IMG/VR virus record: IMGVR_UViG_3300046787_000399
Coordinates: 1 to 41,414 of that record
Length of the DNA: 41,414 nucleotides
Source: a virus
Reading direction: 5' to 3' (one strand)
In this document: positions 30,001 to 38,337 of the stretch, one piece after another
Layout of the letters: each line of letters starts with the position of its first letter
Numbering within the stretch: position 1 is the stretch's first letter
Position numbers and translations under genes: made by a program
Notes under the pieces: generated by a model
The model's database searches: none
Told to the model about the DNA's origin: nothing
The model's input: the letters and a program-made list of their open reading frames with translations, nothing else

Positions 30001-30287
30001 GACTTGTTTGGTACTACTGTGGTGTGAAAATTGATTTGGTCAGTTGGAGTTTTAGGCACCAGATATGTGCCAGAATATTCGTGATGCTGATTGGGCCAAA
30101 CATGCAATTGATGCGCTTGCCACGGTGCTGGCTCCCAAAGAAAGTCAAAGCCACTGTAGTCCGCTAAGTAGTTTACAACCCAACAAAACCTAGTGCGACT
30201 CAATTGCTGTGCATGCTCAACACTGTTTGCACACTGCTCATGAGCAAACAAGCTTGGCTTTTTTCCAATATAAAATACGTCAAACAT
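27066..30287 (-). CDS. Giant tandem-repeat protein with glycosyltransferase-like ends
   Basis: 1073 residues. About eight consecutive units of 65-70 residues occupy roughly residues 110-620. Each begins with FDYSWxPDPxEPPYxYVFGNQW and continues MPTxxYxVPGATExKYMD. Diverged versions stand at the N-terminus (DYSGFDFLWEPAPW) and near residue 700 (DYSGFDFSWHPERW). A C-terminal segment (LDIVFISNGEKNADQNYQRL, later TPWFFAVFAKLQV, FDWSWQPD) resembles the start and metal-site region of a GT-A glycosyltransferase, but the DxD is not evident. Its start codon overlaps that of the divergent gene. Glycan binding or transfer is inferred; the family is not one I can name. Confidence 0.7.
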   Translation of the reverse strand: MFDVFYIGKKPSLFAHEQCANSVEHAQQLSRTRFCWVVNYLADYSGFDFLWEPAPWQAHQLHVWPNQHHEYSGTYLVPKTPTDQINFHTTVVPNKSSQDNWKVLHPIAQDQWDWTWAPHPLEPPYIYVWGNQHWPAEQMPTVEYQVPGATDIKFMQMPAQLMPNQQNWSITANADVGSIDFSWVPDPCEPPYNYVFGNQWYPAEIMPTATYHVPGATEDKFVDTVVPLLPTRDNWEILESIDETAWDWTWVPNPKDPPYIYVWGNQWNPPEHKVSVRYVVPGATEIKYMDQRTTRLPNYGNQWRVNINIEEFDYSWEPNPFDPPMDYVFGNQWNSGVIEPTIVYHVDGASETKYIDEIIAKVQAAPAKFTSLAPVADFDYSWRPDPTEPPYIYVFGNQWHTAEIMPTLEYRVDGASELKYMDHPRAQLPERHDNRWHTLIDCEWDYSWIPDPGDPAYIYVFGNQWHSAEVMPTLTYTVPGATERKYMDYPRAQLLESTKNWDNLSEHRYEFDYSWQPDPGEPPMVYVFGNQHWPAEKMPTLRYCADNADESSAVKYMDYPHATLLPNTTLWTVPPNVKEDQVDYTWVPDPGEPPYIYQFATQHQKTGGPVYTVPGATEIKYLEHVQVEIKTATVPIIEIDHLDGNAGNIPNTLKRIRYFDNYRDTLIRLAKSLVGEHEWVWVCSSICDYSGFDFSWHPERWQTTMLHVFASNEQKFGDTFYMHVPTFAERAEKKALLEWYSVNYVPRISVPRRSMPVIEHSADSHVDAVKNTDWAGPVALFTTNGMPITIPAIPLWRQETKVVVPLSAGASAVVVPKTAKGSVKTQLYDYPYIDKTQRKRHGDNPLDIVFISNGEKNADQNYQRLKDSTYNRNNHVYRVDGVKGRVAAYHAAAQKSTTPWFFAVFAKLQVNKKFDWSWQPDRMQQPKHYIFHAYNPCNGLIYGHQAMIAYNRELVLANTGQGLDFTLDSAHEVVPIDSGTAWYTDTAWSAWRTAFREVIKLEASKPDVESEYRLSQWLTKGDGWNGEWSIRGAEDAVEYYEQVKGDPTELRKSYEWDWLASYAFVKRSLVPDQ
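28440..29960 (-). repeat. Tandem protein-coding repeats of about 200 bases
   Basis: Eight units. The DNA coding for the 'GNQW/GNQH' core appears at about 28480 (diverged), 28690, 28905, 29097, 29292, 29490, 29693 and 29893, so the period is 192-215 bases (64-71 codons). Units share words such as TTGATTGCCAAACACGTATATG-like blocks but have drifted at the DNA level, so the duplications are old. Indels between units are whole codons. Confidence 0.85.
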
Positions 30288-31422
30288 GCTTAGAATAGAT
30301 GAAATTTACAACAATACCTTTTGGCCTTGGTTAAGGGCCAACCGCCCTGGATTCAGAGCATTTTTTTGCGAACCATTTGGTAGAAGTGACGCAGACAGCG
30401 TCATGAACTACGGCAGAGATGATATACACGAACACAATTATATATTCTTTTTTGACCAAGAGCCAATACATTTGAACATACACATGCCTACTTTTTTAGC
30501 AGTTCAAGGCCACAATGCGGATCTTATCAAGAATGAGCCAGTAACCTATTCTTTTCAACGGTGTGGGTGGCCAACACCAGGATATTTGCTTACCAGTGAG
30601 CAAAATAGTGAATATGTTGATTTAGTGTGTACAAGATTCAAGTGGAAGCCTTTGTATTATTTCTTTCACGGGTGGGCTGCACTAGACTGGTATCGTGGAT
30701 ACGACAAGACGTTTTTGATTACCCCTCTGGCTCAACGTAAAATTACAAAAACGTTTATAGCCCCAAATCGTATTGTGGCCGGCGAACGGTTGCACAGGTT
30801 AGAAATGCTGTACCACATATTCAAAAACAACATGACCAACAATCATATTAGTTGTCCAGCAGTGTGTCCAGCAGAGAACATCAGCATCGAAGCCGCGGCT
30901 GAGCCATTGTTGCAAAAGTATCCAGACATTCAACAAGTGTTTGCTGCACAGACCTTGCCCATAAACTTTGAGGGAGAAACAGACCACCCCATGCATTCAT
31001 GCTGGCTCAGTTTGTTTGACCAAGCAGGCGAAAGTCTGTTATACTTGGTAACAGAAACTGTGGCTTCTGGTCGCAGACATCATCTTACTGAAAAAACATT
31101 CAAGCCCATTGCCTTGGGCATGCCCTTTGTACTTGTGGGCACAAAAGGCAGTTTGAAGTATTTGCGTAGTTATGGATTCCGAACATTTGACGGTATCTGG
31201 GACGAGAGTTATGATGACGCTGAAGATCATGACAGAATTGAGCGTATTGCTAGTCTATTGAATAGTCTAGACAAATTATCCGACCTTGCTAAACAAACGT
31301 TGTTTGAGCGATGTCGTGAAGTTATAGAACACAATTGGAATCACTTCTATGGGGGAGGATTTGAAGCTGTTCTATGGCAAGAACTAAATGAGATGTTAAA
31401 TGGAATTGAATCTAATAGCTGA
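30286..31422 (+). CDS. Glycosyltransferase-like protein, paralogue 2
   Basis: 378 residues. FFFDQEPIH and YYFFHGWAALDWYRG (N-terminal half) and LVTETVASGRRHHLTEKTFKPI ... LRSYGFRTFDGIWDESYDD (C-terminal half) match paralogue 1 at 12611. The TEK-containing block resembles the donor site of GT10-like enzymes. The ATG at 30286 overlaps the divergent gene's ATG (CATG). The next paralogue starts 23 bases before its end. Probably attaches a sugar to a phage or host surface structure; substrate unknown. Confidence 0.68.
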   Translation: MLRIDEIYNNTFWPWLRANRPGFRAFFCEPFGRSDADSVMNYGRDDIHEHNYIFFFDQEPIHLNIHMPTFLAVQGHNADLIKNEPVTYSFQRCGWPTPGYLLTSEQNSEYVDLVCTRFKWKPLYYFFHGWAALDWYRGYDKTFLITPLAQRKITKTFIAPNRIVAGERLHRLEMLYHIFKNNMTNNHISCPAVCPAENISIEAAAEPLLQKYPDIQQVFAAQTLPINFEGETDHPMHSCWLSLFDQAGESLLYLVTETVASGRRHHLTEKTFKPIALGMPFVLVGTKGSLKYLRSYGFRTFDGIWDESYDDAEDHDRIERIASLLNSLDKLSDLAKQTLFERCREVIEHNWNHFYGGGFEAVLWQELNEMLNGIESNS

Positions 31423-32572
31423 TCAAGTGATCAAAGGGCGTATATACCCTTCATTGGCGCAGCATCAAGCACGACCTTACACACCCGCCTGGCGCGAGTT
31501 TGGCTCCTACTTTCCTTATACTATACCGTTAAGGCTGCAGGAATATTGTGAACAGCATGGTGTAAAAATCAATATTCACCACATTCACAATAAACTGCCT
31601 GCTAACACTTTTTATCCTGTGGGCCTAGGGTTCTTTAACTTTGGTATTGATTATTTTACCTTGCTGCCCGCCGCAGTGTTTACTGCTGTGTACGAAGGTA
31701 AAGTTCGAGTACTGTTTTACTATCACGAAGGAGACAATCCAGCTAGGATCAAGCAGCGTCTTGACCAACTGGCTTTTAATGTTCGGCTTCCGCAAAACTG
31801 TTATGTATTTGTAAGCGCAAATTCAGCTGCTGACTCTGTTCCGGGGTTTGTGTATTTTAACGACTTTGAGTTATGGTATTACCAACGCAACTGTGATCAG
31901 CCTGCATTACCAGTTCATGCACAGCCACGTGAGCGAGAATTCACAGCACTGAATCGACTGCACAAGTCGTGGCGTGCTACTGCCATGGCAGATCTATTAC
32001 GGCACAAAGTACTGAATAACAGTTACTGGAGCTATTGCGAAACTGGTAGCGTGGGTACTGACAATCCTATTGAGATCAACAATATTGATGGGTTAAGTGA
32101 AGCTACTGACAAGTTCTTGCAAAATGCCCCGTATATTAGTGATGAATCAGATCAAGATCAACGCAACAATCACTCAGTAACCGATTTCAAATATCATGTC
32201 AACAGCTACTGTAACATAGTGTTGGAAACGCACTTTGATGCTGACCAAAGCGGCGGTGTATTTCTAACAGAAAAAACATTCAAGCCTATCAAACACGGTC
32301 AATTGTTTTTTATTGCTGGACCTGCAGGTAGTTTGCAAGCCTTGCGTGACTTGGGCTATAAAACGTTTGACTCAGTACTGGATAACACCTACGATCGTAT
32401 TGTGGACAACACTCAACGTTGGTTACGATTGTGCGAAGCTATACAACAATCTCAACACAGGTTGGCTGACCGATTTGAAGCTGCTCGTGCTGATATTGAA
32501 CATAACCAACAGTTATTTTTGGCCAACAAAGCCAACCGTTTAAATACTTTATTCACTAAACTAAACACATGA
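31400..32572 (+). CDS. Glycosyltransferase-like protein, paralogue 3
   Basis: 390 residues. Shares the C-terminal block NIVLETHFD, VFLTEKTFKPIKHGQ, GSLQALRDLGYKTFDSVLDNTYD with the other two paralogues, while its N-terminal half is different (FYYHEGDNPARIKQRL; FVYFNDFELW). Could use another acceptor. Its stop overlaps the amidinotransferase start (ATGA), so the two are co-translated. GT assignment by motif resemblance only. Confidence 0.65.
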   Translation: MELNLIADQVIKGRIYPSLAQHQARPYTPAWREFGSYFPYTIPLRLQEYCEQHGVKINIHHIHNKLPANTFYPVGLGFFNFGIDYFTLLPAAVFTAVYEGKVRVLFYYHEGDNPARIKQRLDQLAFNVRLPQNCYVFVSANSAADSVPGFVYFNDFELWYYQRNCDQPALPVHAQPREREFTALNRLHKSWRATAMADLLRHKVLNNSYWSYCETGSVGTDNPIEINNIDGLSEATDKFLQNAPYISDESDQDQRNNHSVTDFKYHVNSYCNIVLETHFDADQSGGVFLTEKTFKPIKHGQLFFIAGPAGSLQALRDLGYKTFDSVLDNTYDRIVDNTQRWLRLCEAIQQSQHRLADRFEAARADIEHNQQLFLANKANRLNTLFTKLNT

Positions 32573-33588
32573 TTAATTCTTACACCAGCTGGCAACCTCT
32601 TGAAGAGGTCATTGTGGGTCGCGCCTACAGTCCTGATTATTTTGACTTTATTGATAATCCACAGGTACGTAATCAACTGCAACAAATTCTTGCTGAAACT
32701 GAAGAAGACCTAGATAACTTGAGCAAGACTATTGAAAAGTACGGTGCTCGAGTTCGACGTCCTAACTTGCCCAGCAAGGACAGTTTTGTATGGCATCAGA
32801 CTGAAGGTGGTGGTGCTCCGTTGCCCCCACTAACCCCACGCGACTGGCAAATCACACTAGGCGACAAGCTGTTGCGTGTACTCAACATGGAAGAACTAGA
32901 TGAAATTTGTGCAGACTTCAAGGATCAAGTTGTTAACCCTCATCAAGGTCGTTGGGACGAAAACTGTATCCTTAATGGTGCCAGTGCCAGTTGCATTGTG
33001 CGTGTGGGCCGTGATGTGTTTTTTGATAACTCAGACTTTTTACGACCTGACCAAACACGATGGATTGTGGACAATGTACTGGGTCCAGAATATCGAATCC
33101 ACGAAGCTATCACCGACGGACATGGCGATGCAGTATTTGCAATTCTCAAGCCTGGTGTACTACTAAGCAGCAAACACGATGTTAACTTGGATCTAGCCAA
33201 AGACTTCCCAGGGTGGGATGTGTGCAAGATCTGGGATAGCAGTATCTGGGCAGCAATGGAAGTAGGCAAGTTCAAGTATGAACAATCACCAGGTGCTTGG
33301 TATGTACAAGGACAAACACCCACAGCTGAGTTTACTGACTTTGTGGACACATATCTAAACAAGTGGACAGGCTTTGTGGCCGAAACTGTGTTTGATGTTA
33401 ACTGTCTTGTGTTGGACGAAGAAAACGTTATCTTTAGTGCCTACAACAAACAGGTGTTTGACTACTGCAAAAAGCACAGAATCAATCCTATCATTAGTGA
33501 ACTGCGTCACAGCTATTTCTGGGATGGCGGAGTATCCTGCTGTACTCAAGACCTGCGTCGTCGTGGTGGTCTTGAAACATATTTGTAA
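32569..33588 (+). CDS. Amidinotransferase (arginine:glycine / inosamine-phosphate type)
   Basis: 339 residues. Transfers an amidino group from arginine to an amine through a Cys-amidino intermediate. Seen: WQPLEEVIVGRAY at the N-terminus, DGHGDAVF with the catalytic His-185, and GGVSCCTQDLRRRGG with Cys-324/325 near the C-terminus, as in StrB1 and AGAT. An amine made by the DegT aminotransferase could be the acceptor, giving a guanidino sugar as in streptomycin-type pathways; this is inference. Stop overlaps the next radical SAM start (TAATG). Confidence 0.9.
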   Translation: MINSYTSWQPLEEVIVGRAYSPDYFDFIDNPQVRNQLQQILAETEEDLDNLSKTIEKYGARVRRPNLPSKDSFVWHQTEGGGAPLPPLTPRDWQITLGDKLLRVLNMEELDEICADFKDQVVNPHQGRWDENCILNGASASCIVRVGRDVFFDNSDFLRPDQTRWIVDNVLGPEYRIHEAITDGHGDAVFAILKPGVLLSSKHDVNLDLAKDFPGWDVCKIWDSSIWAAMEVGKFKYEQSPGAWYVQGQTPTAEFTDFVDTYLNKWTGFVAETVFDVNCLVLDEENVIFSAYNKQVFDYCKKHRINPIISELRHSYFWDGGVSCCTQDLRRRGGLETYL

Positions 33589-34589
33589 TGTACCGGCTCA
33601 GTGACATTGTTGCGTTGGATATTGAATTGTCCAGCAAGTGCAATGCAGAGTGCCCGTTGTGTCCACGTAACTTTCACGGGTATCCTGAAAATCGTGGATA
33701 CACTGAACACAACATGACCTTGGCTGAGTTTCAACACATAGCCAAGCCTGAGTTTCTGAGTCAATTGAAGTCGGTTTGGATCAATGGCAACTTTGGCGAC
33801 ATGTTGATGAATCCCGACACTGTGAGCATTGTTAGATATATCACACAACACAGTACAGCACAGATTGCTGCATCAACCAATGGCGGAGCACGAGATAAAC
33901 AATTCTGGCAAGATTTAGCAACACTAGGAGTAATAGTTCATTTTTGCATTGACGGACTTGAGGACACTCACAGTATCTATCGTAAAAACACAGTGTACAG
34001 TGTAGTGATGGCCAATGCACAAAAATTCATTGCAGCTGGTGGTCATGCTGTGTGGAAAATGACACGGTTTGATCACAATGCTCATCAAATTGATCAAGCC
34101 CGACAACTGGCTCAGGACTTGGGTTTTCGGTCTCATGATCTAATAGATCACGGTCGTAGTAATAGTCCAGTATACAACAAAGAAAAAAAACTAGTAAATG
34201 TGATAGGAAATGTTCCGCACACTGAGTTTGAAGTATTATGGCACAGCAGGTTCAACAACACTGTGCAACACAAAAAACAACAACTTGGTCCTGTTTCGTG
34301 CAAGGCACAAAACAAAAAAGAACTTTACATCAGCAGTGTTGGCGATGTTTATCCTTGTTGTTTTTTAGGTTACAATCCTGAAACGTTTGAACGTGGTATG
34401 AACACGTACTACAACAAAATCAATCAAGAACTTGCACCAATGATTGCTAACAACAATGCACTAAAAAATACTCTGGAACAATGCATTGAATGGTTCAATC
34501 AAATACCCCCAACTTGGGACACTGATCCCTTGCTGGCGTGCAATGACTTCTGCGGCAGCAGTAGTCTTTATTCAAAGGCGCCCACATGA
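33588..34589 (+). CDS. Radical SAM/SPASM-type protein
   Basis: 333 residues. ELSSKCNAECPLCPRN gives the CxxxCxxC cluster at Cys-18, -22, -25, very close to the N-terminus. Three further Cys groups (VSCKAQ; VYPCCFLG; LLACNDFCG) in the last 100 residues fit a SPASM-type auxiliary iron-sulphur domain, as in peptide- or sugar-modifying enzymes. Starts on the stop of the amidinotransferase; the next radical SAM gene overlaps its end (ATGA). Confidence 0.88.
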   Translation: MYRLSDIVALDIELSSKCNAECPLCPRNFHGYPENRGYTEHNMTLAEFQHIAKPEFLSQLKSVWINGNFGDMLMNPDTVSIVRYITQHSTAQIAASTNGGARDKQFWQDLATLGVIVHFCIDGLEDTHSIYRKNTVYSVVMANAQKFIAAGGHAVWKMTRFDHNAHQIDQARQLAQDLGFRSHDLIDHGRSNSPVYNKEKKLVNVIGNVPHTEFEVLWHSRFNNTVQHKKQQLGPVSCKAQNKKELYISSVGDVYPCCFLGYNPETFERGMNTYYNKINQELAPMIANNNALKNTLEQCIEWFNQIPPTWDTDPLLACNDFCGSSSLYSKAPT

Positions 34590-35605
34590 TTATCCCTATC
34601 GCCAATCAACATTCATTTAACACAATTCCTCGTAATGCACAGCTAGGCCACAAGATAGACTACCGTTGTAATGCACCTAGCAAGCAACTGGTAATAGACT
34701 GGAAGGGAGATTGCTTTGTATGCGGTTGTGAAGCATGGTTACCTATAAGTCCCGGAAAGATAACAGACTTTGAAAAGCTAGCAGATGTTTGGTTGCATCC
34801 TACCTCTACAGCATTACAAAAAGATATTGATTCAGGTGCATTTACTCATTGTGCTGTGGACCGTTGCGGTGTAATGAATAATGATTTATTTGATACTCGT
34901 TATGTAGTAAGCATCAACATAGACGAAAGCTGTAATCTAGCCTGCCCCAGCTGTAGAGATCACAGCATAATGATTTCATCCGGGGCCGATTACGAACTCA
35001 AACTAGCCCAGGTACAGCACACACGCAAGCTACTGGAACAGTTTGATCAACCTTGTCACATTGTAATGAGTGGCAATGGCGATCCGTTAGCGTCAGCTAT
35101 TATGCGTCCGTTGATTCGAGAATTTCAACCTGGGCCCAATCAAACAATTCGATTGTTTACCAATGGCTTGCTAATGGAAAAACAATTAAGTGACTCGCCT
35201 ATACTGGAACACATTACTCAATACTTTATCAGCATTGATGCAGGCTCTGCGGCAGTGTATCATGACGTTCGTAGGCCCGGAAACTGGAACGTGTTGATGC
35301 GCAACTTGGAATGGCTCAAGCTGGTACAGCAACGCACTGGCGCAGAAGTGCTGTTGAAGTTTGTTTTGCAACAAGCCAACTACCGAGACATACAGAACTT
35401 TTGTGAACTGTGTATAGACTTTGGATTCAATGGTGTTGTAAACAGACTAGAAGACTGGGGCACATGGACCAGCTTCACAGCGCAAGATGTTGTGGGTAAC
35501 ACTGCACACCCTGAACACAGCGCTGCAATAGAAAATCTGCGTACAGCACATGGCCTGTACGCAGATCAAATTCAATTCAACGCCAGCTTAGTTGAGCTCT
35601 GCTAA
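34586..35605 (+). CDS. Radical SAM protein with SPASM-like cluster at the N-terminus
   Basis: 339 residues. The radical SAM cluster CNLACPSC is at Cys-116, -120, -123, preceded by a Cys-rich segment: Cys-28, then GDCFVCGCEAW (43, 46, 48), KITDFEKLADVWLHP and FTHCAVDRCG (89, 94). That order (C...G-x-CxxC...IW-S/H...C...C) is what a SPASM/twitch domain shows at the C-terminus of ordinary enzymes; here it comes first. Coupled to the preceding radical SAM gene. Convergent 18-base overlap with the next, minus-strand radical SAM gene. Substrate unknown. Confidence 0.88.
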   Translation: MIIPIANQHSFNTIPRNAQLGHKIDYRCNAPSKQLVIDWKGDCFVCGCEAWLPISPGKITDFEKLADVWLHPTSTALQKDIDSGAFTHCAVDRCGVMNNDLFDTRYVVSINIDESCNLACPSCRDHSIMISSGADYELKLAQVQHTRKLLEQFDQPCHIVMSGNGDPLASAIMRPLIREFQPGPNQTIRLFTNGLLMEKQLSDSPILEHITQYFISIDAGSAAVYHDVRRPGNWNVLMRNLEWLKLVQQRTGAEVLLKFVLQQANYRDIQNFCELCIDFGFNGVVNRLEDWGTWTSFTAQDVVGNTAHPEHSAAIENLRTAHGLYADQIQFNASLVELC

Positions 35606-36853
35606 CCAAGGAAATAGATCCGGCCAGTGTGTACCGCGGCGACGATCTATTTCAGTCAAATAAACCTTTAGGTCATCTATGCGTGATTGATCACGTGGCC
35701 CTGCTTGTATCTGTCGCATGATACCTGCCATGTGTTCACGTGCATCTAGAGACCCTGGTTTGTCTGTGGGCATGGCTGCTAGCACACGTTCAAAGTCTGC
35801 ATCAAACACACCTGCACCAAAGATATCCGGCACCATTTCAGGCGGTGTCATTACTGACATAAAGCTGAAGCTGATAGGATTCCAAGGGTTACGGCGTGCG
35901 TTCCATCCATTAATACGTTCCACTAGATCAGGCAGTGTTTTAATTGTCAGCGCTGAGATAGCTGTATTCATGCACATAACAACCCAGTCTTTATCCAGTA
36001 GATATTCCCAGTTCTCTTGCCATTCAGCAAGATCCAAGCCCCAGCGTACATATTCTTCTTGTGGCCCCCATGCATCCAAGCTACCTGTAATTTGTAGACG
36101 CTTTAACGCACCAGCATTAACCATTGCGCCAAAGCGATCAATATATGCTTTGAACTTCTTGGTGGGCACTTTCAAGTTGGTAATGATATTGAATGTTAGC
36201 TCAGGATTAGGATGTGCTTCCCAGAAGTCCAAGCTGGTATCAAATTCCTTTTGAAAGAAAGGTTCCCCGCCTAGGATCTGATAGTAGCGTATGTGCCGGT
36301 AACGATCTTTATCTTCAAGATACTGCCAAAAGTCTGCTAGTTGTTTTTCGTAGTTGGGGTTACTAGGCTGATTAAAACCAAATTTAACACGCCCTTGTTC
36401 AAATATGCCAAAGCGTTTGTTTTCTTCTTCCCATTTAGTTGAGAAGTGTGATCCACAGTACAAGCAGGCCATGTTACACACATTGCTAAAGTACACTTCC
36501 AGGATAGTGGGTACTACTTCATTTGTTTCGGGATCAACGACTAATTCTTCTGGCGTACGATCTTTTTCGTGCCCGGCTTTTAGTTGATATTGTCTATCAC
36601 TTAGTCCACCTGCTGCTTCGATCTTTTCACAGTATTGACAGCCTTCTTGCGGCCATTCTCCACGGCGCATCATTTCTCTAGCACGTACTTTGTTGGGCAA
36701 GTTGTGAAAGCTTGCAAAGTTGTCTACAGGAATAGGTGCTTGATCTGTTCTATGGCAGCTTGAGCTTGTGCCCTGTCCCAAGTACACTGTTGACCACGCC
36801 CATTTTAACAAGCAGGCAGTGTCACTCTTTATTGGAAATACTCTATCAGTCAT
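35588..36853 (-). CDS. Radical SAM protein with N-terminal twitch domain
   Basis: 421 residues. N-terminal Cys-14, Cys-33 and GCQYC (72, 75) form the twitch-type domain; the radical SAM cluster CNMACLYC is at Cys-126, -130, -133, followed by ILGGEPFFQKEF. This layout is the known 'twitch domain-containing radical SAM protein' group. The start overlaps the carbamoyltransferase stop (ATGA), so both come from one minus-strand operon running from beyond the window edge. Substrate unknown. Confidence 0.9.
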   Translation of the reverse strand: MTDRVFPIKSDTACLLKWAWSTVYLGQGTSSSCHRTDQAPIPVDNFASFHNLPNKVRAREMMRRGEWPQEGCQYCEKIEAAGGLSDRQYQLKAGHEKDRTPEELVVDPETNEVVPTILEVYFSNVCNMACLYCGSHFSTKWEEENKRFGIFEQGRVKFGFNQPSNPNYEKQLADFWQYLEDKDRYRHIRYYQILGGEPFFQKEFDTSLDFWEAHPNPELTFNIITNLKVPTKKFKAYIDRFGAMVNAGALKRLQITGSLDAWGPQEEYVRWGLDLAEWQENWEYLLDKDWVVMCMNTAISALTIKTLPDLVERINGWNARRNPWNPISFSFMSVMTPPEMVPDIFGAGVFDADFERVLAAMPTDKPGSLDAREHMAGIMRQIQAGPRDQSRIDDLKVYLTEIDRRRGTHWPDLFPWLAELN

Positions 36854-38337
36854 GAGCAGACTTTCACTCCGTATAATTTTTCAAAACGATCTGCATCTGC
36901 ACGATCATTAACCATGGGCTCACCGCGAATGTTCAAGCTGGTATTCAGCAATATAGGACAGCCGGACAACACATACCATTTTTCTAACAGTTCTCTGATT
37001 CCCGATCCATCTTTAGGAACTGTCTGTACACGACTAGTCCCATCAGCATGAATGATAGCAGGAAATAACTCAGGATGCCTGCAACGAGCGATTGACTGCA
37101 TATACCTATTAGTACTGAACCCACGAGGCATATCAAAATACTGATCAGCAAGCTCTTCCAGAATGACTGGCGCAAACGGTCTAAATTGTTGGCGTTTTTT
37201 AATTGCATTAACACGTTCCTTTATATCAGGGCCACGGGGGTCAGCTAACAAACTTCTGTTACCTAGCGCTCGCGGACCAAACTCAGAGCGGCCGCTAGCG
37301 ACACCAACGATACGATTAGTAACAAGCTCGTCCAGAATGGCATGTACAGGGTAAGCACCGCCAATATCATGGCCCAGAAAAGCATTGTGCCAATTAATCC
37401 TACCACCATGAGCCAGCGCGGCGGCGCCCAGACTACTGCCAGCATCACCAGGACAAGGCATAATCCAAATATTGTCAAATAGTTCACCCAGCCTCCTATT
37501 GGCACTACAGTTTAGTGCAACACCTCCAGCATAAACTAGATTTTTGCTCCAACCATGTCCACGTGCTCTACTCATTACATTCATGATCAAGTCTTCCACA
37601 AGATCCTGAGCACCGGCTGCAATATCCACGTCACCAATATGACTAAGGTACTTTTGTTCCAGGCCAGTGTGCAAGTTGTTGCGGAAACGAATTTCCCATT
37701 CATTTGCCACCAAGTCCTGTTTCATTAAATCGCCAAAGCCACGTTCGCCATAAGCAGCCATGCCCATTAGAATGTATTCTTCGTCTAGTGGGCGTAGGCC
37801 AACGCGGCCAGTAACTGCAGAGTAGAAGAGTCCAATTGAATGCGGGTAACGCTGGCTCCAAAGTTTGCGATAATTCGCTTTACCAAGTTTATCATATTCT
37901 GCTGCCCATATTGTTACAGTGTCAAATTCGCCTACAGCATCAATTACTACCACAGTAGCGCGGTCAAACGGTGACGTTTGAAAGCCACCTGCTGCATGGC
38001 TAAGATGATGATTGTGCGTGCTGATGCGTGCTGGCAAGTTGACCATTCCGCTCAGCTGATCATTAATGATGCGTCTAGCCGTCAGCTTGTTCCATTCTAT
38101 GCCTTGCCCTGAATACAATTGTCTTAACTGTTTCAACCATGGGCGTTCATAGTAGGCAATCTGATTGATTTCACCACCATACTCTATAGCGTCTTGAATC
38201 AGTTCAAGACATAGGTTTTCGTCATTTTTTTTCTTGCTGTAACGCTCACTGTGGCTGGCAAACAAAATATCACCTTGCGGTGATATTACTGTGGCTGCTG
38301 CATCATGAAAGCCAGCTGATATTCCTAAGATACTCAT
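36850..38337 (-). CDS. Carbamoyltransferase, NodU/CmcH/TobZ family
   Basis: 495 residues. Carbamoyl transfer from carbamoyl phosphate by way of carbamoyl-AMP to a hydroxyl of a sugar or antibiotic. Seen: GISAGFHDAAATV at the N-terminus, the metal-binding HNHHLSHAAGG (108-118), VVIDAVGEFDTVT, AGGVALNCSANRRL, GSSLGAAA, and the YrdC-like C-terminal part with SEFGPRALGNRSLLADPR and PILLNTSLNIRGEPMV. Slightly shorter than TobZ (about 570). In a minus-strand operon with three radical SAM genes and two unknowns. Confidence 0.95.
   Translation of the reverse strand: MSILGISAGFHDAAATVISPQGDILFASHSERYSKKKNDENLCLELIQDAIEYGGEINQIAYYERPWLKQLRQLYSGQGIEWNKLTARRIINDQLSGMVNLPARISTHNHHLSHAAGGFQTSPFDRATVVVIDAVGEFDTVTIWAAEYDKLGKANYRKLWSQRYPHSIGLFYSAVTGRVGLRPLDEEYILMGMAAYGERGFGDLMKQDLVANEWEIRFRNNLHTGLEQKYLSHIGDVDIAAGAQDLVEDLIMNVMSRARGHGWSKNLVYAGGVALNCSANRRLGELFDNIWIMPCPGDAGSSLGAAALAHGGRINWHNAFLGHDIGGAYPVHAILDELVTNRIVGVASGRSEFGPRALGNRSLLADPRGPDIKERVNAIKKRQQFRPFAPVILEELADQYFDMPRGFSTNRYMQSIARCRHPELFPAIIHADGTSRVQTVPKDGSGIRELLEKWYVLSGCPILLNTSLNIRGEPMVNDRADADRFEKLYGVKVCS

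Noticed and set aside
36984-37214. Another hydrophobic minus-strand frame
   Set aside because: Same situation: a shadow frame within the carbamoyltransferase gene.
37263-37505. Minus-strand frame of 80 codons that looks like a membrane protein
   Set aside because: It lies wholly inside the carbamoyltransferase gene in another frame on the same strand; the conserved motifs of the latter are decisive.
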